A DNA stretch of 40,855 bases from an uncultured Verrucomicrobia subdivision 3 bacterium (lineage in GTDB: Bacteria > Verrucomicrobiota > Verrucomicrobiia > Limisphaerales > UBA11358), in contig CAIWFB010000053.1 in assembly GCA_903911825.1 (NCBI GenBank), positions 1 through 40,855 of the forward strand. The letters run 5' to 3'. Below are positions 1 through 7,632 of this stretch, in pieces (positions within the stretch are counted from its first letter, which is position 1; every line of letters begins with the position of its first letter). Position numbers and translations under genes: made by a program. The notes below the pieces were generated by a model that saw nothing but the letters and a program-made list of their open reading frames with translations, had not been told where the DNA came from and made no database searches.

Positions 1-25
1 GGTTCGAATCCATGTCGGACTGCCA
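1..25 (+). tRNA. 3' end of a tRNA gene (partial), likely integration site
   Basis: The first bases give a T-loop (TTCGAAT, 3-9), the 3' half of a T-stem (CCATG, 10-14), a 7-nt acceptor strand (TCGGACT, 15-21), discriminator G22 and an encoded CCA (23-25). The rest of the gene lies upstream of the window, so the anticodon and identity cannot be read. An integrase gene starts 80 bases downstream and points away from the tRNA. That is the usual layout when a mobile element has integrated at a tRNA 3' end. I found no second copy of this 25-base segment in the window. Confidence 0.8.
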
Positions 26-105
26 TTATTTTCAAAGAAAATGGCGGTTTTCTTGACGACCGCACAAATACCGCACAGATTGGGCAGGAATTAATAGAGC
101 CCAAA

Positions 106-1386
106 ATGCGGTTTCCCAAAACTATCTCCCACTTCGGCGCCGAGGTTAAAATCTACGGCAAAAAAAAGAATTATCCCTTTTACCGGATCGTTTACCGCAT
201 GGCCGGGAAACGCAAGATGGAGCATTTTGCTAAATATGCAGAGGCTAAAAAAGCTGCGGAAAAGAAGGCGAAAGAAATCCACAGCGGGTCGGTTACCTCC
301 GCATTAACAGCTAATCAATCTCGGGATGCTCTCGCAGCATTTGAACGCTTAGAAACACTCAGAGAATCCATTGGTCGGCGCATATCACTTCTAGCCGCCA
401 TCTCTGAATTCGCTGACGCGTCGACCAAATTAAAGGGGCGGCACTTGAGTGAAGTAATTGATGCCTATTTGAAATCAATTGCAGACGTTAAACGAAAAGA
501 CATTTTGGAGGCAGTCAAAGAGTTCATTCTGATGAGGAAACCGCTTACGGTGTCCAAAGACGGCAAGCGTCCTCAACTTTCAGAGAATTACGCCTACTTG
601 ATAGGATTATGGTTGAATGATTTCGCATCAACTTTTCCCGCAACCGCTGTTTGTGATCTCACAAAAGAGCACATGAACACCTTCATGCAAAAGCATTCGA
701 GTCACTCACCCAAATCTCGTAATCATTACCGAGGAGCCGTTAAAATGTTCCTTTCATGGTGTGTGAAGCGTGATTTTCTAGAAGCAACGAATCGCCTACT
801 CGAAGCAGACAGCATGACGACCGAAACAACTGGAACCACCGAACTTGATTTTTATAGAGCTGAAGAACTGCAGGCGATGTTGAATCGCGCAGCTAAAACT
901 CCCAATCCAGATTCTCAAAACTTTAGCGAATTACTTCCAATAGTTGCGCTAGGCGGGTTAGCAGGTTTGCGATTGGAGGAAATTCTGCGACTTGATTGGT
1001 CTGATGTATGGCGGGTTAAAAACCACATTGAAATTACTGCCCAAAAAGCAAAAACCAGATCACGTCGGCTTGTTGAGATGTGTCCGGCTTTAGCTAGCTG
1101 GCTTGCTCCCTTTTCAGACAAAACAGGCAGGGTTTTCAAAAAGAGTCATGATACCTTTCATTCGCTTTTTGTCAGCTTGCGGGAATCAACGGAACTTTCG
1201 CGCAAAATCCCAGCTCGGCGGAATGGTTTGCGCCATGCATTCTGCACCTTTCATTACGCCCTGCACGCCAATGAAAATCTGACCTCACAACAAGCGGGCA
1301 ATTCACCAGCCATGATCCACCAGCACTACAAAGGCCTCGCCACTAAAGAGGAAGCTGAAAAGTGGTTTGCTGTGATGCCGGCTTAA
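106..1386 (+). CDS. Tyrosine recombinase / phage-type integrase
   Basis: A 426-residue site-specific recombinase, presumed to catalyse strand exchange for an element inserted at the adjacent tRNA. Residues 1-60 are Lys-rich and look like an arm-binding N-terminus; about 140-240 form a core-binding domain. The catalytic domain shows the first Arg in AGLRLEE (R289), a beta-hairpin Lys (K314 or K316), the second Arg in NGLRHAF (R376) and the nucleophile Y408 in HQHYKGL. The His expected three residues before R376 is Asn (N373), and the His of the usual GHS motif is also Asn (N399, in GNSP). I recall this pattern from Verrucomicrobia and Planctomycetes integrases, so it need not mean inactivity. 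Base composition is visibly AT-richer than the genes after 2200, which fits horizontal transfer. The ATG at 106 has no clear ribosome binding site. Confidence 0.9.
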   Translation: MRFPKTISHFGAEVKIYGKKKNYPFYRIVYRMAGKRKMEHFAKYAEAKKAAEKKAKEIHSGSVTSALTANQSRDALAAFERLETLRESIGRRISLLAAISEFADASTKLKGRHLSEVIDAYLKSIADVKRKDILEAVKEFILMRKPLTVSKDGKRPQLSENYAYLIGLWLNDFASTFPATAVCDLTKEHMNTFMQKHSSHSPKSRNHYRGAVKMFLSWCVKRDFLEATNRLLEADSMTTETTGTTELDFYRAEELQAMLNRAAKTPNPDSQNFSELLPIVALGGLAGLRLEEILRLDWSDVWRVKNHIEITAQKAKTRSRRLVEMCPALASWLAPFSDKTGRVFKKSHDTFHSLFVSLRESTELSRKIPARRNGLRHAFCTFHYALHANENLTSQQAGNSPAMIHQHYKGLATKEEAEKWFAVMPA

Positions 1387-1418
1387 TGTTGGTACCGCAT
1401 TGGTTCTTTGTGGAACTG

Positions 1419-1718
1419 CTATTTAGCTCTGCGGGGCTTCCTGATGCTATTGCGCAGCTTTTTAGTCTTTGCCACGTCGCTTGAAGTCTCTGGTCGTGGA
1501 ACGAACATTGTGCATTGCTGGTTCACCCCACGCACAACAGGTATCAGAAGATTTAAGATACGCTTAGCACCTCTGATATCCATCATGTGGGCGTCCCACA
1601 CTGCGCAGCCTCCCTCAAACTCGTCAGAGTCGTCAGAGTCGTCTTCCGAATGTATGCAGCGATCACAGTATTGAGCGCAGTATATTTCGGCCTCTGTTCC
1701 GTTTGAAAATTCACCCAT
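1419..1718 (-). CDS. Small Cys-containing phage-type hypothetical protein
   Basis: A 99-residue protein opening MGEFSNGTEAE, followed by three closely spaced cysteines (CAQYCDRC, about residues 14-21), an acidic Asp/Ser/Glu stretch, then GCAVWDAHMMD and later NQQCTMF. The order N-terminal Cys cluster, C-x-VW-x-AH and QxCxMF resembles short prophage proteins of unknown role that probably bind a metal. I know no assigned function. It lies convergent to the integrase and ends 32 bp past the integrase stop, inside the AT-richer segment, so it probably belongs to the same element. The opposite-strand frame over this interval has no protein-like features and is treated as a shadow. Confidence 0.65.
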   Translation of the reverse strand: MGEFSNGTEAEIYCAQYCDRCIHSEDDSDDSDEFEGGCAVWDAHMMDIRGAKRILNLLIPVVRGVNQQCTMFVPRPETSSDVAKTKKLRNSIRKPRRAK

Positions 1719-1829
1719 AAGTTTTTGATTAATCTAAAAACAAATTGCCAGCGATTATTTGCGTGGCTAGAAAATTCGCTTTTTAAAGTGGATGTGAGAC
1801 TCGTATTGAAGAACCCATGCAATTAAACC

Positions 1830-2159
1830 TCACTCGAAATCTTTATATTTACAGGTGCACTCATCCCCCTTGCCGATCGCAAAAAGAAGGGCATCCCATG
1901 TTTCAGTGCATTCAAAATCCGCCTGATTTTTGAGTTTGCTTACCAGCTTGTTCCAATTTTTAAAATCTTTATTTCTGTTGCGGTGATAATGAAGCACTTG
2001 ATGAGTGAAAATGTGCGCAGTTAAACCAGCGATGCCGGCAGTTGCCGCAGCATTTAAAATTGTTGAGCCGGGTATTGAGCCACCAAAGGTCGCCAGATGC
2101 ACACAAGTAAGACGTGCTTTTTTGGAAAGCTTCTTAAGCTTTGGGTTGTCGCGCCGCAC
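1830..2159 (-). CDS. Hypothetical small protein at the element boundary
   Basis: A 109-residue reading frame from a GTG at 2159, with an in-frame stop just upstream and no convincing ribosome binding site. The first 18 residues are rich in Lys and Arg. A small-residue stretch (GGSIPGSTILNAAATAGIAG) follows, then a His-rich segment (HIFTHQVLHYHRN) and a C-terminus with two cysteines (ECTCKYKDFE). I do not recognise a family. It sits in the AT-richer segment, and its 5' end coincides with the shift to GC-rich sequence, so it may be a genuine element gene, a 5'-truncated one, or non-coding. The intervals 1719-1829 and 2160-2219 on either side show nothing else I can support. Confidence 0.4.
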   Translation of the reverse strand: MRRDNPKLKKLSKKARLTCVHLATFGGSIPGSTILNAAATAGIAGLTAHIFTHQVLHYHRNRNKDFKNWNKLVSKLKNQADFECTETWDALLFAIGKGDECTCKYKDFE

Positions 2160-2219
2160 TTTTCAACCGCCGTTTACACTCTCATGCGCAACGGCATTGG
2201 CTGCGCCCTCCTCCTCGCG

Positions 2220-2678
2220 ATGGGCACCCCACTGTCTTCTGCGCTGCTGAAAACCTTTCAGACCATGCTTTCATTGAAGATCGAAAGCGTGGACCCGCAC
2301 CAACTCATCGGCCTCGAAGGTCCGCACATGCTTGGCTCCATCGGCTTTGCCGGCAAAGTCGCTGGACACGTCTATCTGCGTATGAGTCTGAACGCCGCCA
2401 AAATCGTCGCCACCCGCATTCTCGGCATTCCCGGCGCTGAACTTGGGCCGGATGAAATCCGCGACGCCACCGGCGAATTGCTCAACATCATGACCGGTAA
2501 TTTCAAATCCAACCTTTGCGACGCTGGCCTGGCGTGCAAATTGGAACCACCCCGCGTCGGTGTCACCGAAGATTATTCCACCCCCGTCGAACCCGGCGGC
2601 GGTCTCGAATACATCGCTTTCCGCACCCCGGAATTCAACATCTTCGTCGAAGTCACCGCCAACCCGTGGAACGGCTGA
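2220..2678 (+). CDS. CheX-like phosphatase-family protein
   Basis: From the ATG at 2220 this gives 152 residues, the usual size of CheX-type proteins, which dephosphorylate CheY-like receiver domains. The family's ExxN motif and following Gly are present in GELLNIMTGN (E86, N89, G93). The C-terminal part (VEPGGGLEYIAF, then FNIFVEV) fits the last beta strands of the fold. The frame stays open back to 2097, and an ATG at 2184 is possible. Upstream of either start I see no ribosome binding site, and the composition changes at about 2150, so the original 5' end may have been replaced by the neighbouring mobile element. No chemotaxis genes are nearby, so the partner is unknown. A strong terminator follows. 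Confidence 0.75.
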   Translation: MGTPLSSALLKTFQTMLSLKIESVDPHQLIGLEGPHMLGSIGFAGKVAGHVYLRMSLNAAKIVATRILGIPGAELGPDEIRDATGELLNIMTGNFKSNLCDAGLACKLEPPRVGVTEDYSTPVEPGGGLEYIAFRTPEFNIFVEVTANPWNG

Positions 2679-2697
2679 ATCGCTAAAACATTCTTCG

Positions 2698-2732
2698 CTG
2701 CCCGCGCGAAACTTTCGCGCGGGCAGTTTTTT
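2698..2732 (+). terminator. Rho-independent terminator after the CheX-like gene
   Basis: A GC-rich inverted repeat of up to 14 bp (2698-2711 and 2713-2726, tightest part CTGCCCGCGCG/CGCGCGGGCAG) is followed by a run of six T. It begins 19 bases after the stop codon. Confidence 0.85.
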
Positions 2733-2747
2733 GTTTATGCTCCCCCC

Positions 2748-3851
2748 ATGACCGAGCCGGAGCCATTGCAATTCATCGGGACGAACGAAGTGCGTTTTCG
2801 CGGACGCCAATTCACCTATTATTCCGGCTGCGATTTCTTGCGCCTCGCCCGTGACCCGCGCCTCGCCGCCGCCGCCAGCAAAACCCTCGTGCAACACGGC
2901 CTCACCGTCGCCGCCTCGCGCATCACCACCGGGAATCATCAGCTCTACACCCAGCTCGAAACTGCGCTGGCGACTTTTTTTGACGCCCCCACCGCGCTGC
3001 TGTTGCCTGATGGTTACCTCGCGCCGATGGCCGTCGCGCAAGCGTTGGCGGGCGAATTCACCCACGCTTTCATTGACGAACTCGCCCACGGTGCGCTCGC
3101 CGATGCCGCGCGAATGCTGGATTGTCCCGTGCAAAAATTCCCGCATCGCGACGCGGCTGCCTTGGCGAAATTAGTTTCCCAAGCGGGTCGCACGGCTCGC
3201 CCCATCGTGCTGACCGACGGAATTTTTTCCCACATCGGCTCCGCTGCCCCGCTGCATGACTATCTGAAAATTCTGCCCGCGCGCGGCCTGATTCTCGTGG
3301 ACGACGCTTACGGTGTGGGTCTCGTCGGCCAGCGCGGACGCGGCACGTTGGAACTCTGCGGCGTCAGTAGGGACCGCATCATTCAATGCGCCACGTTGAG
3401 CAAAGCTTTTGGCGCTTACGGGGGAATTGTTTTGGGTTCGCGCGTCTTGCGGGAAAAAATGCGGACGCGTAGCCGCAACTTCATGGGCACCACGCCGCTC
3501 CCGCTCCCGCTCGCTGGCGCCGCACTCGTCGGATTGAAGCTCGTGCAACGCGAACCCGCCCGCCGCCAACGCTTGGTCGCTAATCTAAAGTGGATGCGGA
3601 TGCAACTTGGCGCCGTCGGGTGGGCCATTGACGAAACGCCCGGCCCAATCCTGCGCTTGCCATTGTTGAGCGCCGCCGCCGCGACGAAATTAAAAACGCA
3701 ACTGCTGGCCGCCGGGATCTATCCGCCCTTCCTAAAATACGGCAATACCAGCCAAGGTTATTTCCGGTTCATCATCTCGAGCGAACACACTAAAGCGCAA
3801 CTGGAGCAGTTGTTGAAAGTTTTGGTCAGCTTCAAATCCGCACGCTGTTAG
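2748..3851 (+). CDS. PLP-dependent alpha-oxoamine synthase-like enzyme (BioF/KBL family)
   Basis: A 367-residue fold-type I PLP enzyme related to 8-amino-7-oxononanoate synthase and glycine C-acetyltransferase, which condense an amino acid with an acyl thioester. Visible family motifs are SRITTGN, the PLP-stacking His in DELAHGAL (H114), TDGIFSHIGSAAPL, DDAYGVGLVGQRGRG and the Schiff-base lysine in TLSKAFGAYGG (K219). The position that is His in the usual DDAHG motif is Tyr (Y188). This His normally contacts the PLP ring, so substrate or reaction may differ from the textbook enzymes. No other biotin genes are nearby, so a BioF call is not justified. The stop overlaps by 4 bases the stop of the convergent next gene. 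Confidence 0.8.
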   Translation: MTEPEPLQFIGTNEVRFRGRQFTYYSGCDFLRLARDPRLAAAASKTLVQHGLTVAASRITTGNHQLYTQLETALATFFDAPTALLLPDGYLAPMAVAQALAGEFTHAFIDELAHGALADAARMLDCPVQKFPHRDAAALAKLVSQAGRTARPIVLTDGIFSHIGSAAPLHDYLKILPARGLILVDDAYGVGLVGQRGRGTLELCGVSRDRIIQCATLSKAFGAYGGIVLGSRVLREKMRTRSRNFMGTTPLPLPLAGAALVGLKLVQREPARRQRLVANLKWMRMQLGAVGWAIDETPGPILRLPLLSAAAATKLKTQLLAAGIYPPFLKYGNTSQGYFRFIISSEHTKAQLEQLLKVLVSFKSARC

Positions 3852-5086
3852 AGTCGTAGAAAAATTTTCCGCACATATAGAAACCGCGCGAAGGCAACGA
3901 AGAGCAGCACCCCGATGAGCGAAATAATTAATTCGCCGCAGCCTTTCGCTACGTGCATGTCAAAAAAACTCTTCACCGGCCCGCCCGCCAGCCGGTTCGC
4001 GAGTTTGTGGAAGCCGAGGCCGCCCATGAAATTGCTCGCGAGGTAGAGCGTGATGGGATTCATGCCAATCCAGATGAAGGGCTGGCACCACGCCGTCTTT
4101 TGTTTCACGTCCACGAGCCAGTAAAACGCGCCGAGCAACATCGCACTATAACCACCGGCAACGAGCACATACGACGACGTCCACAGTTTTTTGATGACGG
4201 GAAATTCCATCCCCCACAACCAGCCAACCGCCGCACTCGCGGCTCCGGCTCCGATGAGGAGCGCGGCGGTTTTCGCGGCTGGCACGGATTGCTTACGCAA
4301 GAACAGTCCGGCAAAAATGCCGAGCAAGCCGGTGGCGAACGCGGGGATAGTGCTTAACAAACCTTCGGGATCGTAGGTGCCATCGTATTTGCGGCCGGGG
4401 AGATATTTTTGGTCAACGTAGTTGGCAAGGTTCACGCCTTGGATATAAGTGCCATGAATCAGGTTGGTGCTGGCCATGTTCAAGTCGGAGATTTTTTTGA
4501 AGCCGCCTTCGCGCGTGATGGTCGCGTCGCCGCCGGGCGTGGGGCGCACATCGGGGAACGGCAGTTGCGCCATGAGGGCCCAATAACCGAGCAGAATGGA
4601 GACCGCGAGAGCGATGAGACCGCGCGTTTTCAGGAAACAAAACGCTAGTCCGCCGAACATGTAAACGAGCGCGATGCGATTCAAGACGCCCATCAAGCGC
4701 ATGTCGGGCCAAGGATTCGTGAAGCCGCCGGAATAAATCAGGCCCACGATGAACAGGAGTATTCCCCGGATCAAAACGCGTTTCACTGCCGCGGCGCGGC
4801 CTTCGCGTTCGATGATTTTCGTGAGCGAGAACACGGTGGAGACGCCCATGATGAACACGAACATCGGAAAAATAAGGTCGTAGAATTGGAAGCCGGCCCA
4901 TTCCGCATGGTCGAGTTGTTCGGCGATGAATTTGGTGACGGGATTGCTGCTCGTTTCGTGCAGCGCATAGACGAGCGAGTCGGCGCCGAGAATCCAGAAC
5001 ATGTCAAACCCGCGCAACGCATCGAGTGAGGTGAGGCGTTGCGCCGGAACGGGAGAAATTTTTTCGGCGGAGCGAGCGGTTTCCAT
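3848..5086 (-). CDS. NagX / HGSNAT-type membrane acyltransferase (DUF5009-like)
   Basis: A 412-residue polytopic membrane protein, about ten hydrophobic segments, opening with the family signature RLTSLDALRGFDMFWI. A second conserved block follows at HAEWAGFQFYDLIFPMFVFIMG. The family includes bacterial NagX and the lysosomal heparan-alpha-glucosaminide N-acetyltransferase, which moves acetyl groups across the membrane onto glucosamine. NagX genes are commonly found in N-acetylglucosamine utilisation loci, which fits the GH20/NagB operon further right. Function is inferred from family and context. It is transcribed leftward, divergent from the LD-carboxypeptidase gene across 145 bp, and meets the preceding gene tail to tail through a shared TTAG. 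Confidence 0.8.
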   Translation of the reverse strand: METARSAEKISPVPAQRLTSLDALRGFDMFWILGADSLVYALHETSSNPVTKFIAEQLDHAEWAGFQFYDLIFPMFVFIMGVSTVFSLTKIIEREGRAAAVKRVLIRGILLFIVGLIYSGGFTNPWPDMRLMGVLNRIALVYMFGGLAFCFLKTRGLIALAVSILLGYWALMAQLPFPDVRPTPGGDATITREGGFKKISDLNMASTNLIHGTYIQGVNLANYVDQKYLPGRKYDGTYDPEGLLSTIPAFATGLLGIFAGLFLRKQSVPAAKTAALLIGAGAASAAVGWLWGMEFPVIKKLWTSSYVLVAGGYSAMLLGAFYWLVDVKQKTAWCQPFIWIGMNPITLYLASNFMGGLGFHKLANRLAGGPVKSFFDMHVAKGCGELIISLIGVLLFVAFARFLYVRKIFLRL

Positions 5087-5231
5087 GGACGAAGAGGTTA
5101 AAGTTTTTCAGCGCGGACGGGGAATCAAAAAGTTGTGGCTTTTCGTGTGCTTTTGTAACAAGACTTTTCGCGTTCGCGATGTGTGGCAAGGAGCTGCATC
5201 GGTGATTTATTTTTGCGCGAACAAATCCAGC

Positions 5232-6191
5232 ATGAAAACATTGCAAAAACCGGAACGGCTCAATTTTGGCGACACCATCGGCATCATCGCACCTGCGAGC
5301 GCGCCGCCTGACCCCAAGGCGGTGGACCGCGCGGCGGAGGCTTTGGAGCGCTTCGGGTTCAAGCCGAAGCTCGCCAAAAACGTCCGCGCTCGCCTTGGTT
5401 TTCTGGCGGGCACAGATCGCGAACGGGCGACGGATGTGATGCAAATGTTCAGTGATAAAAAAGTGAAGGGCATCATCTGTCTGCGCGGCGGCTACGGTTG
5501 TTCCCGAATTTTGGAGCGCTTGGATTACGAAATCATTCGGCGCAATCCCAAGATTCTTTCCGGCTATAGCGATATCACTGCACTACACAATGTGCTCTCG
5601 ACGAAAGCGAAGATGATTTCCATTCACGCGCCGATGCTGAATGGCGCGCTGGCGGATCCCAAGGTTCCCGAGTTCACCAAGCAATCATTCTTTCGCACGG
5701 TGATGGAAGCCAAGCCAGCGGGCAGCATCTGTGCGGGCTACTCAGATAAGACGGTTCAGATTTTGCGTCGAGGTGAAGCGGAGGGCAGCTTGGTGGGCGG
5801 CAATCTGGCGTTGATTTGCGCCAGTCTCGGCACGCCTTACGCTCCGTCGTTCAAAGGAAAAATATTATTCTTCGAAGACATCGGCGAGGAACCGTATCGC
5901 TTGGATCGGCTGTTAACGCAATTATTGAACGCGGGTGTTTTTGATCAAGTCGCAGGCGTTGCCGTCGGCATCAATGCCAATTGTAACGGTGACAGCGCTA
6001 ACCCGACCGGCGAATTTCGTCAAACGGGTGCCGATGTGGTGAAAGAACGTTTGTCCACCGTGCGCGTGCCCGTCGTTGTGGGCTTACCGTTTGGTCATGT
6101 GGATTTGAATGCGACGCTTCCCGTGGGTGCCCGCGCCCGACTAGATGCGAAGCGCGGCGATTTGATCATCACCGAAGCGGCCGTGAAGTAA
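5232..6191 (+). CDS. LD-carboxypeptidase, peptidase family S66 (LdcA/MccF-like)
   Basis: A 319-residue cytoplasmic serine peptidase. Family S66 enzymes cut L,D bonds, typically releasing the terminal D-Ala from muropeptide tetrapeptides during cell-wall recycling; MccF relatives cleave peptide antibiotics. The Ser-Glu-His set is visible: nucleophile S113 in GYSDIT, E215 in FFEDIGEEPYRLDR, and H289 in GLPFGH. The GGYG turn lies before the nucleophile. The frame is open upstream to 5001, but the conserved domain begins directly after the Met at 5232 (MKTLQKPERLNFGDTIGII), so I use that start. It leads a forward run with the ATP-grasp and racemase genes (41 and 92 bp gaps), which supports a role in handling wall peptides. 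Confidence 0.88.
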   Translation: MKTLQKPERLNFGDTIGIIAPASAPPDPKAVDRAAEALERFGFKPKLAKNVRARLGFLAGTDRERATDVMQMFSDKKVKGIICLRGGYGCSRILERLDYEIIRRNPKILSGYSDITALHNVLSTKAKMISIHAPMLNGALADPKVPEFTKQSFFRTVMEAKPAGSICAGYSDKTVQILRRGEAEGSLVGGNLALICASLGTPYAPSFKGKILFFEDIGEEPYRLDRLLTQLLNAGVFDQVAGVAVGINANCNGDSANPTGEFRQTGADVVKERLSTVRVPVVVGLPFGHVDLNATLPVGARARLDAKRGDLIITEAAVK

Positions 6192-6232
6192 CCTCCGGCG
6201 CGTGATGAAATCCCATTGCGCGCGGACGGGCG

Positions 6233-7540
6233 TTGGTAAAAAATCCAGCTGTGCAAGACATTCAGTCGGGAAAAACTTCAGGGTCCCAGAATCATTCGCT
6301 GATGGTGCTGGGCGTCGGTTCTTTTGCGCACAGCATTGGCGGCGCGCTGGCGCAAGCAGGGGCGAATGTTTCCACGTATCTGACTCGTCCCTACGGACAT
6401 TATCCGCCGTCCCTTATTGGCCCGGCCTTTTCGCGGGATGTGTTTCCGAGCCCGGTTCCACTCCTGCGCGAACATAAAATCGAAGTCGTCATCCCGCAGT
6501 CCATTGATTGGGCGATGCAGCCGTGGGCGAACGAGTTGATGAAATCCGGCGTGGGAATTTTTTGCCCGACCGGCGAAGCGATGCGGATCGAACGTGAACG
6601 TGATTTTGCGCGGAAATTATGCGCGGATTGTAAGATTCCTTTCCCCCAATCATTCGTCGCAGCCAACCGCTTGGCGGCTGAAAAAATTCTCGCCGAGCAT
6701 CCGCATCCGTTCGTCATCAAAAACCCGCTATGTTCGCCGACCAGTCCGATTCACACAATTCTGTGCGAGACCGTCGCTGACACGCGCGCGTGGCTGCGGC
6801 ACATCAATTACGCCGAGGGCGTTTTTCTCCAAGAATATCTGGGCCGCGCCGAGGCGGGTCACATCGCGCTGGTGAGCGGCGGCGAAATTCATTCGCTCGT
6901 CACGAATCAGGAATACAAATACGCGTTCGACGGCAATCAAGGCATCGTTGCTGGCGCCCCGCTCGGCGGGCTGGTGGAACGTGACGAGCATGACAAATAT
7001 GGCCTCGCCCGCGAACTGATCCATCCGCTGCTGCCGTGGTTGCGCGCGGTGAATTACCACGGCCCCATCCAGGCCACGGCCATTAAGCGCGCCGGCCAAT
7101 GGCACGTTATCGAATACAACGTTCGCATCGGCGTCACGTCTGGCCCGATGATTTTGCGCATGTTGAAAAATCCGGCAGAAGTCATTTTGAAAACCGCGCG
7201 GTATGAAAAATTAAAGCTGGAGTTCAATGAAAATGCGAACTTCGGCTGCTCGCTCACGCTGGCGGGTTACGGTTATCCCTTCACCCAGATCACCGGGCCA
7301 CATCTGCCGCTAGAGACGGTCGGCGAATTCGACTGCGACGTCTGGTGGAACGAAGTGAACCGCGATACCGACGGCAATCTCATGGCCGCTGGTCATCGCG
7401 TGGCGGACGTCATCGCCCTCGCGCCGACGCTCGAGGCCGCCATTGCGAACGCTTACAAAAACATCCGCAAAATCCGTGTCGTCGGCAGTTATTTCCGCAC
7501 GGACATCGGGCAGAGCTTGTGGCCGCCGGGGATGGTTTAA
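6233..7540 (+). CDS. PurD-like ATP-grasp ligase of unknown substrate
   Basis: About 435 residues from a TTG at 6233, or 412 from the ATG at 6302. The ATG is attractive because the nucleotide-binding-like strand (MVLGVGSFAHS) starts there, but no ribosome binding site decides it. The architecture follows phosphoribosylamine-glycine ligase. It has an N-terminal Rossmann-like domain, an ATP-grasp core with a metal-binding segment (HVIEYNVRIG, compare EFNVRFGD in PurD), and a C-terminal domain with PurD-like GYGYPF and SYFRTDIGQ. The N-terminal and mid regions differ from housekeeping PurD and no purine genes are near. ATP-grasp enzymes form acid-amine bonds, so next to LdcA, racemase and epimerase genes an amino-acid or peptide substrate is a reasonable guess, but this is inference. 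Confidence 0.7.
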   Translation: MVKNPAVQDIQSGKTSGSQNHSLMVLGVGSFAHSIGGALAQAGANVSTYLTRPYGHYPPSLIGPAFSRDVFPSPVPLLREHKIEVVIPQSIDWAMQPWANELMKSGVGIFCPTGEAMRIERERDFARKLCADCKIPFPQSFVAANRLAAEKILAEHPHPFVIKNPLCSPTSPIHTILCETVADTRAWLRHINYAEGVFLQEYLGRAEAGHIALVSGGEIHSLVTNQEYKYAFDGNQGIVAGAPLGGLVERDEHDKYGLARELIHPLLPWLRAVNYHGPIQATAIKRAGQWHVIEYNVRIGVTSGPMILRMLKNPAEVILKTARYEKLKLEFNENANFGCSLTLAGYGYPFTQITGPHLPLETVGEFDCDVWWNEVNRDTDGNLMAAGHRVADVIALAPTLEAAIANAYKNIRKIRVVGSYFRTDIGQSLWPPGMV

Positions 7541-7545
7541 GATTG

Positions 7546-7615
7546 AACCGCGAAATCCGCCAACCACGCGAAGTTTTATTGAAATTCTTTTCGTGTCTTT
7601 CGCGTGGTTCGCGGT
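7546..7615. repeat. Imperfect inverted repeat between the ATP-grasp and racemase genes
   Basis: The right arm (7597-7615, CTTTCGCGTGGTTCGCGGT) matches the reverse complement of two left-side blocks, AACCGCGAA (7546-7554) and ACCACGCGAAG (7563-7573), which are separated by an 8-base insertion. RNA from this spacer could fold into a bulged hairpin. From memory, similar CGCGTGGTTCGCGG spacer sequences recur in verrucomicrobial genomes, so this may be one copy of a dispersed element. Confidence 0.6.
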
Positions 7616-7632
7616 AAAAATTTCTCCGTTCA

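Noticed and set aside
28-55. ATTTTC-AAA-GAAAAT hairpin as the tRNA terminator
   Set aside because: The stem is only 6 bp and AT-rich, the T-run is not directly after it, and it may simply be part of the attachment region.
1408-1674. Forward 88-codon frame opposite the Cys-containing protein
   Set aside because: No recognisable features; the reverse frame has a conserved-looking Cys and VWDAH pattern.
2271-3146. Long reverse-strand frame opposite the CheX-like and BioF-like genes
   Set aside because: It spans two forward genes and a terminator, has low-complexity Gly/Ala/Arg composition and no domain; it is a GC-driven shadow.
2748-3851. Biotin synthesis gene bioF
   Set aside because: Family membership is clear but the DDAH motif is altered and no other biotin genes are present.
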